A stretch of DNA of 7,854 nucleotides from FEN-727 sp036508635 (GTDB lineage: Bacteria > Actinomycetota > Geothermincolia > Fen-727 > Anoxymicrobiaceae): the NCBI GenBank assembly GCA_036508635.1, contig DATCGY010000042.1:1-7854 (forward strand), in the 5' to 3' direction. Numbering within the stretch: the stretch's first letter is position 1; every line of letters begins with the position of its first letter. The notes under the pieces were generated by a model, which worked only from the letters and a program-made list of their open reading frames with translations, was not told the DNA's origin and did not search any database. This document shows, in pieces, positions 1-4,639 of this stretch. The position numbers and the translations under genes are program-made.

Positions 1-92
1 CCTCACCGCCAAGCAGTTCGAAGGCACCCCGCCCCAGGTGCAGGTGCGCCACCTCGAAGTATGTGTTGTAGAGCAGCGCTTGGGCCTTGCTC

Positions 93-456
93 TCAGCCGA
101 CTTGTGAACCCGGCCTGGTCAAATAGTGAAGCACTCCGGCAGCGTTGACGTCGAGTATTCCCCTGAGCACCGGCGCTTCCGCATCCGTTACCCCCGGGAC
201 ATCGTTGAAGAGCAGAGCCCCTAATTTGTCGGCGGCGCGTTCCTCAGGATCAAGGCGGTCCGCGATATCCACCCACCTGCGAACCTGCCGCTCGAACTGC
301 TCGACGATAGCCACCGTATCACGCGATGAGCCAAAGTGCGGGAAAACGATCACCTCAGGGCGGAACTCGAGCAGGCGCCTGGCGCCGGCAAGCGCACTGG
401 TGGAGCAGCCCGGCGAACATACAATCTATCAAGCCGTTGAATTGTGCGTCACGCAC
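93..456 (-). pseudogene. Disrupted remnant of an MBL-fold hydrolase gene (C-terminal part)
   Basis: From about 425 down to a stop at 93-95, one minus-strand frame reads like the C-terminal part of a metallo-beta-lactamase-fold hydrolase. It has an ARRLLEFRPEVIVFPHFG stretch (the usual strand plus HFG metal-site loop), then an amphipathic helix with RRWVDIADRL, and an NAAGVLHYL ending typical of the family's C-terminus. The N-terminal THxHxDH metal-binding motif is missing. Upstream the frame meets two adjacent stops (TGA TAG at 426-431). Beyond them it continues as DLEELKCVTH, which weakly resembles the segment that normally leads into THxH. A separate frame starts at a GTG (454-456) behind a good ribosome site (GGAGGA, 463-468, spacer 6), runs 33 codons and ends at 355-357, overlapping the first frame. 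A start in one frame and the conserved body in another suggest a frameshift plus internal deletion. A GTG at 351-353 could still start an 86-residue fragment. The family assignment is from pattern recognition only. Confidence 0.45.
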
Positions 457-551
457 TTCAGTTCCTCCAAATCTATCTTATCAAACCCTTGTTCCCAGAT
501 GGGTTGACATTAGGCGTGCAAGCTTAGTGCCATCCCGCAAGGTTGTCTTTT

Positions 552-597
552 TAGCAACTTGGGTTGACAAATGTGAATTAGTCAACTAATGTTGCTA
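552..597. promoter_or_regulatory. Nested inverted repeats over the promoter (candidate operator)
   Basis: Three perfect inverted repeats overlap the promoter: TAGCAAC (552-558) with GTTGCTA (591-597), GTTGAC (563-568) with GTCAAC (581-586), and ATTAGT (577-582) with ACTAAT (585-590). They cover the -35, spacer and -10, the usual place for a repressor site. The block TGGGTTGACA occurs twice, exactly 60 bp apart (500-509 and 560-569), and a related GGTTGTC lies at 541-547. The HTH protein encoded just downstream is the natural candidate to bind here, but that is inference. Confidence 0.5.
564..592 (+). promoter_or_regulatory. Sigma-70-type promoter giving a probable leaderless mRNA
   Basis: A perfect -35 hexamer TTGACA (564-569) is followed after exactly 17 bp by TAATGT (587-592), a fair -10. 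Transcription should start 6 to 8 bases downstream, at about 598-600, which is the A of the ATG at 600. No Shine-Dalgarno sequence precedes that ATG. The HTH gene mRNA is therefore predicted to be leaderless or nearly so, as is common in actinobacteria. The hexamers and spacing are seen directly; the start point is inferred. Confidence 0.65.
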
Positions 598-599
598 GT

Positions 600-842
600 A
601 TGAACAAAACCGATATCAAGATACCAAAGGTGAAAGACGTAGCCGATGGCCTCGCCGCGGTAGTCGCGTTGAGGCGTCTGGCCGACCGGTTGGAGGACGC
701 CCAGGTTGAGCGAGCGATGCGGGAAGGTTGGAGCTGGCCGCAGGTCGCCGAGGCCCTCGGCGTCACGCGGCAGGCTGTTCACAAGAAGCACGCCAGGCGG
801 CTCGCCGACGCCGGCGTTGAGTTGAGGAGACGAAATGCTTAA
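600..842 (+). CDS. Small helix-turn-helix protein paired with the Clp-N gene
   Basis: This 80-residue protein has one recognisable domain. An N-terminal helix (about residues 10-42, rich in Ala, Arg, Leu and Glu) leads into a helix-turn-helix at about 44-66, seen as WSWPQVAEALGVTRQAVHKK. The LGVTRQAVHKK part is a typical recognition helix of the sigma-70 region 4 / HTH_23 kind. A basic tail ends the protein. It is likely a DNA-binding repressor of its own promoter. The ATG at 600 is chosen because the consensus promoter ends just before it; no ribosome site is present, so leaderless translation is expected. The stop overlaps the start of the Clp-N gene by 8 bp, giving tight translational coupling. 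Small HTH proteins next to stand-alone Clp-N proteins are a recurring actinobacterial arrangement. The DNA target and any ligand are unknown. Confidence 0.8.
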   Translation: MNKTDIKIPKVKDVADGLAAVVALRRLADRLEDAQVERAMREGWSWPQVAEALGVTRQAVHKKHARRLADAGVELRRRNA

Positions 843-1329
843 GACACGCGCGACACCATTCCATCACGTAGTCCTGTCAGCCAGGACCGAAGCTCGCACG
901 ACCGGCTCGCGCACCATCGAGGCCGAGCACATCCTTCTTGCTCTCGCCGGCCAGGAAGGTACCGCCCGGGAGATACTGGAATCGGCGGGTCTCGACCATG
1001 AAGCGATCCGCGCCGCAATCGAGCGCGAATTCGAGGAGAGCCTGCTTGCGGCTGGGGTCTCGCTTGAGGGCTCCAGCCCCGTATCGGAAAACTGGAGCCC
1101 CGACTTCCGGCCCCGGTTCGCGCGGTCGGCGAAGCTCGCGCTGGAGCGAGCCGCGGCTCTGGAACAGAAACGGCTAGCTCCACACCTGGAACCGATCCAC
1201 CTGCTGCTCGGGGTCCTCTATGCCAGGGCGGGAACCGTGCCACGCATTCTCGCGAGAGCTGGAGTAGACACCGCTGATCTCACAAAGCGCGCCGAAAGCG
1301 CCCTGTCCACGGCCCGCGGAGCTCGATAG
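835..1329 (+). CDS. Stand-alone Clp N-terminal (double Clp-N repeat) domain protein
   Basis: This 164-residue protein consists of two Clp-N repeats and nothing else. Repeat 1 is at about residues 8-70, with the signature TIEAEHILLALAGQ. Repeat 2 is at about 89-150, with FARSAKLALERA followed by LEPIHLLLGVLYARAG. In ClpA and ClpC this pair of four-helix repeats is the N-terminal platform that binds adaptors, arginine-phosphorylated substrates and antibiotics. Here there is no Walker A or B motif and no AAA+ domain, so it cannot unfold proteins. It may act as an adaptor, a decoy or a ligand sensor. Mycobacterial ClpC2, a ClpC1 N-domain look-alike without ATPase modules that sequesters ClpC1-targeting antibiotics, is the closest functional parallel I know. 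The ATG at 835 follows GAGGAG (824-829) by 5 bases and overlaps the HTH gene, so the two are co-transcribed. The domain call is firm; the role is inferred. Confidence 0.85.
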   Translation: MLKTRATPFHHVVLSARTEARTTGSRTIEAEHILLALAGQEGTAREILESAGLDHEAIRAAIEREFEESLLAAGVSLEGSSPVSENWSPDFRPRFARSAKLALERAAALEQKRLAPHLEPIHLLLGVLYARAGTVPRILARAGVDTADLTKRAESALSTARGAR

Positions 1330-1347
1330 TCTCCACGGTTTGCGGGC
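1312..1347. terminator. Weak hairpin between convergent genes
   Basis: GCCCGC (1312-1317) pairs with GCGGGC (1342-1347), and an inner GGAG (1318-1321) pairs with CTCC (1331-1334), leaving a 7-base bulge on the 3' side. The hairpin spans the stop codon of the Clp-N gene and lies in the short gap before the end of the convergent membrane-protein gene. There is no T-run on either side, so it is at best a weak or factor-assisted bidirectional terminator. Confidence 0.25.
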
Positions 1348-1356
1348 TCGAGTGCC

Positions 1357-1884
1357 TTAAGCCTCGGCCGCGTAGTCCACCTGCGAAGCGCCTACAGCTC
1401 CGGCGACCGCCGCGATCAGCGAGAAGACCGCGAAGAGCCAGAGCCCCGGTCCGGGAGCGAACGCGATAGGCTTCACGGTGTAGATCATGATAATGCTTAC
1501 GACCGAGAGGACGAGGCCGAGAATCCCTCCGGTCAGGACGAGGCCGTTCGCGCCGCCCCATCCGGTCATCAGGGTCACCGCCCCGGCGATGACGAGTATC
1601 CCAAAGAGCAGCGACCAGAAGCCGGTGAAGACGATCTTCGACGCCCCCATCGAGAACAGGAAGTTGCGCGTCGTCCCAAACCCGCTCGAGAACATCATCG
1701 ACCACCCGGTCATGCCGCTCCCTGAGATCCACACGAGGAACGTCGATATGATCATGACGATCCCCGAGGCGCCCGCCAGCGCGCCGACGATGGGAGCCGT
1801 CGGATAAGGAAAGTACCTGCGCCGCTCGACGTACGGCTGCTGCACGATCTCCACGCGCTCTTGAACCGGCTGCATGCGAGTCAT
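1357..1884 (-). CDS. Small four-helix integral membrane protein, function unknown
   Basis: This 175-residue protein has a polar, basic N-terminal tail (about 1-30, with QPYVERRRYFPYP) and then four hydrophobic segments at about 31-53, 84-106, 113-135 and 146-167. The middle segments are Gly/Ala-rich (GILVIAGAVTLMTGW, GGILGLVLSVVSIIM), and the loop after the first helix is rich in Gly, Ser and Met. The tail ends in acidic residues (DYAAEA). The layout resembles small DUF-type actinobacterial membrane proteins, but I recognise no named family or catalytic motif. The start is well supported: AAAGGAGG (1893-1900 on this strand) lies 8 bases before the ATG. The gene stands alone, convergent with the Clp-N gene and divergent from the flavoprotein operon. 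A candidate promoter upstream is weak (TTGATA at 1975-1980, no clear -10). Confidence 0.8.
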   Translation of the reverse strand: MTRMQPVQERVEIVQQPYVERRRYFPYPTAPIVGALAGASGIVMIISTFLVWISGSGMTGWSMMFSSGFGTTRNFLFSMGASKIVFTGFWSLLFGILVIAGAVTLMTGWGGANGLVLTGGILGLVLSVVSIIMIYTVKPIAFAPGPGLWLFAVFSLIAAVAGAVGASQVDYAAEA

Positions 1885-2016
1885 GTCGTCGGCCTCCTTT
1901 TCAAGGTTTTATCTAACTTCGCCATGGTGTCTTTGACCGGTGTTGTCTTTATTCCTCATCCAACGCGAATATCCTATCAACGTGGAGACGGGGGTCATGA
2001 GATTGTCGGCTCGTAT

Positions 2017-2025
2017 TGTTATAAT
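2017..2025 (+). promoter_or_regulatory. Extended -10 promoter of the flavoprotein operon
   Basis: TGTTATAAT is a perfect extended -10 (TG, one base, TATAAT with the hexamer at 2020-2025). The -35 region is poor, as is normal for extended -10 promoters. Transcription would begin near 2032 and give a 5' leader of about 170 bases before the TTG start at 2201. It lies in the divergent gap 1885-2200, which otherwise holds no long open frame on the plus strand. Confidence 0.6.
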
Positions 2026-2040
2026 CCCAGCATCGGGTGA

Positions 2041-2172
2041 CTTAGTACTCGGCCGGTTGTGGCAACTGGAGAATCCGTAAGGTTTTTTGCGATGAGCCCC
2101 ATTGCGCGTCTCGAGTGGCTGTTTTCTTGCCGATACTCTTAGTAACACGCGGGGCTCTTTTTCAGGGGCCCC
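2041..2172 (+). promoter_or_regulatory. Structured 5' leader with competing hairpins (candidate attenuator or riboswitch)
   Basis: Element 1: CCGGTTG (2053-2059) pairs with CAACTGG (2063-2069) around a 3-base loop. It is clamped by CGG/CCG (2050-2052 with 2075-2077) and CTTA/TAAG (2041-2044 with 2078-2081), and then comes one G and six Ts (2083-2088). Element 2: GAGCCCC (2094-2100) pairs with GGGGCTC (2151-2157), extended inward by GCG/CGC (2104-2106 with 2148-2150). Inside is a second hairpin, GAGT/ACTC and GGC/GCC (2113-2119 with 2129-2138), and five Ts follow (2158-2162), so the element is terminator-like. Two alternatives exclude element 2: GCGATG (2089-2094) with CATTGC (2100-2105, one G-U pair), and GGGGCT (2151-2156) with GGCCCC (2167-2172). 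Mutually exclusive stems ending in a T-run upstream of a start codon are the hallmark of attenuation. I do not recognise a known riboswitch class. Confidence 0.5.
2092..2142 (+). CDS. Possible 16-residue leader peptide
   Basis: An ATG at 2092 opens a 16-codon frame, MSPIARLEWLFSCRYS, ending at TAG 2140-2142. A weak ribosome site, AAGG (2079-2082), lies 9 bases upstream. The frame covers the 5' arm and inner hairpin of the terminator-like element and stops 8 bases before its 3' arm, so a translating ribosome would block the terminator. It has no run of a single amino acid such as classical biosynthetic leader peptides carry. This could be chance; the placement is the only argument. Confidence 0.2.
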   Translation: MSPIARLEWLFSCRYS

Positions 2173-2187
2173 ATACGCTCAACGTCG

Positions 2188-2194
2188 GGAGGAG
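2188..2194 (+). promoter_or_regulatory. Ribosome binding site fixing the TTG start at 2201
   Basis: GGAGGAG lies 6 bases before TTG 2201-2203. The frame is open further up to a TTG at 2102, but that start has no ribosome site, lies inside the leader hairpins and would add 33 residues before the FAD-binding strand. The 2201 start places GGGPGG at residues 12-17, as usual for the family. Confidence 0.75.
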
Positions 2195-2200
2195 ACGTAT

Positions 2201-3427
2201 TTGACGGCCAACAACAACGAAGTGGTGATAGTAGGCGGCGGGCCCGGCGGCTCGTTCACCGCGCTCCACCTTGCCGCGCTGCGCCCTGAGCTCGCCGAAC
2301 GCATCGTGCTCGTCGAGGCAAAGCCACAGGGGCGCGCCAAGTTGTGTGCGGGTGGGGTGTCAGGCAGGGTGCTGAAGGGTGCGGCCCGCGATCTCGGCAT
2401 CGACCTGGCCTCGCTCCCCGGAAAAGACAGCGAAGGGCTCGTTATCAAGTTCGGCGAAAGGACCGCGGTCTCGGACCGCCACCAGGTTGCGCGGGTAATA
2501 CGGCGTGAAGTGCTTGACTCCCACCTGCTCGACTGCGTTCGTGAAAAAGGGGTCACGGTCGTCACCGGCACACCCGTGACTAATGTCACCAGAGTGCCGG
2601 GGGGTATTTGCGCCCACACCGGCAACGGTAACTACACCGGCAGGGTAATGGTCGGAGCCGACGGCATGCATGGCGTCACCAAGAAAACCCTCGGAGTCTG
2701 CAGCGGCACTCACAAGGAGTACCTCTACATGGTTGACCTGCCAGGCTTCGAGGTCGACTCGATGCTGATGCTCGATTTCTCTCCCACACTCGCCGGCGTG
2801 CCGGGCTACATGTGGGTCTTTCCCGAGGAGGGCGGCGCCAACGCGGGCATAACCGGCGGCGCGCCCAGGAACATGGCGCACGTCAAGGAAGAGTTCCAGC
2901 GCCTGCTCGAGAAGAACATCGGCCAGAGGCTAGACGAGAGAAAGGTCAAGTTCAAAGTTTACCCGGAGAGGTGCTTCTCTTTCTCGACCCCGTCCTACAC
3001 GGAGAGGGTCGTTTATGTCGGTGACAAGCTCGGGGTTGCGCCAATTACCGGCGAGGGCATAGGCATATGCTTAAGCTCGGGGAAGGCCGCGGCGCACGAG
3101 ATCCTGCGCGCTCTCGATACGGGCGATTACTCCTTCAAGCGGTACCCGCGCCGCCTGCTGCAAGCCGATTTCGTTCCCACCTGGGCTATGGAGCGCCTGC
3201 TCTACCGGTTCAAAAGGCCCGGGTTGTTCCACCTTTTCATGCTGTTCGTAACCGAGGAAAACAGGCCGAGGGGAGAAAACTTCATGGACGCGTTCTGCGA
3301 GGTTTTCTCGGGCGACATCTCGTCGTGGTCGCCCGCGGCCTGGTGGCAACTCCGCAAGCTGCTACCTTCGCGCCGGTTGATGAGCGAAGAGCTCAATAAG
3401 ATGTCAGACAAGCTTCCATGGCGGTGA
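2201..3427 (+). CDS. FAD-dependent oxidoreductase, geranylgeranyl reductase family
   Basis: This 408-residue flavoprotein starts with a Rossmann strand and dinucleotide motif, VVIVGGGPGGS (GGGPGG at about 12-17), followed by the ribose-binding Glu in LVEAKP (about 39). CAGGVSGRVL (about 49-58) matches the Cys-Gly-Gly loop of geranylgeranyl reductases. RREVLDSHLLD and the GADG motif (152-155) follow. The second FAD motif reads GDKLGVAPITGEGIG (274-288), where GD(A/S)AG is usual. The C-terminal third has a membrane-friendly, Trp/Phe-rich helical region (LYRFKRPGLFHLFMLF, and later SWSPAAWWQL). Family members reduce isoprenoid double bonds in archaeal lipids, chlorophyll side chains or menaquinone, or oxidise related substrates; which applies here cannot be read from sequence. 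The gene is followed after 4 bp by the V4R-like gene, so it forms an operon, and it is preceded by a structured RNA leader. The family call is confident; the substrate is unknown. Confidence 0.85.
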   Translation: MTANNNEVVIVGGGPGGSFTALHLAALRPELAERIVLVEAKPQGRAKLCAGGVSGRVLKGAARDLGIDLASLPGKDSEGLVIKFGERTAVSDRHQVARVIRREVLDSHLLDCVREKGVTVVTGTPVTNVTRVPGGICAHTGNGNYTGRVMVGADGMHGVTKKTLGVCSGTHKEYLYMVDLPGFEVDSMLMLDFSPTLAGVPGYMWVFPEEGGANAGITGGAPRNMAHVKEEFQRLLEKNIGQRLDERKVKFKVYPERCFSFSTPSYTERVVYVGDKLGVAPITGEGIGICLSSGKAAAHEILRALDTGDYSFKRYPRRLLQADFVPTWAMERLLYRFKRPGLFHLFMLFVTEENRPRGENFMDAFCEVFSGDISSWSPAAWWQLRKLLPSRRLMSEELNKMSDKLPWR

Positions 3428-3431
3428 AGAT

Positions 3432-4598
3432 ATGCAAGAGTACGAGAAGAGAGTCCTCAGGAAGGCCGCGCGCGGCCGGGTGCACAGGCTCTTCCGATGC
3501 CCGCGGTGCATGAGCCCGCTGCTGTTGATGCTCCTTTTCAAGTGGCATGACGGCGTCATCTCCTTGCGGTTGCTCAACCGCGACTTCCGATTCGCGTTCA
3601 TGGAGAGCGACATGCTCAACGAGGTCATTGACCTGCTCGTCGAGCGCTTCGGCGAGGAGCAGGTGGCCAAGATTGCCAGGAAGGCCGAGCGTGGCTCCGC
3701 GACCGGCTACATATCACTGTTGCTGGCGGCGGACCAGTGGTGGCTCAAGCCGATCTCCTACGTTCTCAGGTACTCTTTTCTGCTCAACTACATACTCGAG
3801 CTCAACGTTTCTTTCCTCGGGTACGGTGCCGCCAACCTCATCGAAAAAAAGTTGCCCAATGGCATGGTATTAATACGAAACCCGTACAATAAGATACTGC
3901 TCCAGGCCGACATCGAGGCGTGTTACATGCTGGCGCGCGACAGAGACATAACGATCAGGTTCGACCCGGTGTGCAACGACCAGGGCATCTACGTCTACTG
4001 GGGCAAGGCCGAGACCGAGAGGTTGCCCGGATCTTTCAGGCAGTACACGCTCCAAACCAAGCCGGTCGCTTCGGTCGGCAACCCTTACGGACTCACGCGG
4101 TGCCCCCGGTGCGGTGTGCCGTCCAAGGTGTCGAGGTTCTGGTGGGACTCGAGGTCGGGGGTGATCTCGCACAAGGACACGGGCAAGAGGCTCATCTTCT
4201 GGCCGTGCTACGCGCTCGAGCGGATACTGGTCGCGCTGCACGAGCAGCTCGGCGACGAGGCCGGAGAGCTCATTTTCAACACCGTAAAGGAATACGAGAA
4301 GCGCAGCATCAGCGGCGGCGGTATCGGCTTCACAACCGAGGAGCAGCTCGAGTTCATCATGGCGGACAGGCGCGGTCAGTACGAGCTGCTTCTCAAGCAG
4401 ATGTCGTGCATGGGTTTCGGTCATGGAGAGGTGGTGCTCGAGGAGCCCGACCGGGTCAAGGTGACCACGACTAACGCACTCGTGCCCGAGGTGAGCTCGG
4501 GATTGATCGCGGGCATGGCCGAGGCGCTCGAGGAAAAGCCCGTCGAGGTTTCGTGGGAAGAGGGCCCGCGGACTACTACCTACACCCTCCAACTCTAG
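3432..4598 (+). CDS. Duplicated CPRC-module protein with V4R-like ends
   Basis: The 388 residues form two related halves. Each opens with RCPRC (Cys 23/26 and Cys 224/227), then a GVIS motif (41-44 and 243-246), and then a helical segment: DMLNEVIDLLVERFGEEQVAKI in the first half aligns with YALERILVALHEQLGDEAGELI in the second. Each ends in a region resembling the 4-vinyl-reductase (V4R) fold: a GYG or GFGHGE turn, a strand, a helix and a final strand pair (ITIRFDPVCNDQGIYVYW; VEVSWEEGPRTTTYTLQL). The conserved V4R cysteines are mostly absent, especially in the second half. Each CPRC pair alone has only two metal ligands, so zinc binding would need the other half, another residue or a partner. 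V4R domains usually bind small ligands or tetrapyrroles. The gene starts 4 bp after the flavoprotein stop and is surely co-transcribed, with a weak ribosome site (GGTGA). I know no named family. Confidence 0.75.
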   Translation: MQEYEKRVLRKAARGRVHRLFRCPRCMSPLLLMLLFKWHDGVISLRLLNRDFRFAFMESDMLNEVIDLLVERFGEEQVAKIARKAERGSATGYISLLLAADQWWLKPISYVLRYSFLLNYILELNVSFLGYGAANLIEKKLPNGMVLIRNPYNKILLQADIEACYMLARDRDITIRFDPVCNDQGIYVYWGKAETERLPGSFRQYTLQTKPVASVGNPYGLTRCPRCGVPSKVSRFWWDSRSGVISHKDTGKRLIFWPCYALERILVALHEQLGDEAGELIFNTVKEYEKRSISGGGIGFTTEEQLEFIMADRRGQYELLLKQMSCMGFGHGEVVLEEPDRVKVTTTNALVPEVSSGLIAGMAEALEEKPVEVSWEEGPRTTTYTLQL

Positions 4599-4620
4599 CG
4601 CCGGAGCGGGTACGGATGTG

Positions 4621-4637
4621 GCGGGTTCAACTCCCGC
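4621..4637 (+). other. tRNA-type T-arm/B-box hairpin (possible tRNA or tmRNA 3' remnant)
   Basis: GCGGG (4621-4625), loop TTCAACT and CCCGC (4633-4637) form a perfect 5-bp stem with a 7-base loop. They match the T-arm consensus, including the B-box GGTTCAACTCC. No acceptor, D or anticodon arm fits around it: the seven bases after the stem (GACTAAT) have no partner upstream, and CCA is out of register. It is not an intact tRNA. It lies in the 41-bp gap between convergent genes and may instead act as a T-poor hairpin terminator. Confidence 0.3.
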
Positions 4638-4639
4638 GA

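Noticed and set aside
1..118. Short open frames at the left edge on both strands (minus frame with LLYNTYFEVAHLHLGRG; plus frame with TPPQVQVRHLEV)
   Set aside because: Both run off the edge, neither has a start codon with a ribosome site in view, and codon use does not separate them. Something coding probably continues to the left, but I cannot assign it.
145..589. Plus-strand open frames opposite the MBL remnant
   Set aside because: Ser/Arg-rich, low-complexity translations typical of antisense shadows, and no ribosome site.
839..1243. Minus-strand frame opposite the Clp-N gene
   Set aside because: Pro/Arg/Ser-rich shadow of a clear gene with family motifs on the other strand.
2102..2200. 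Upstream TTG start for the flavoprotein (33 extra residues)
   Set aside because: No ribosome site, lies inside the leader hairpins, and the added residues precede the normal N-terminal FAD strand.
3870..4592. 240-residue minus-strand frame opposite the V4R-like gene
   Set aside because: Composition (Leu, Arg, His and Val rich with no motif) is that of an antisense shadow. The plus-strand frame has operon spacing and internal repeats.
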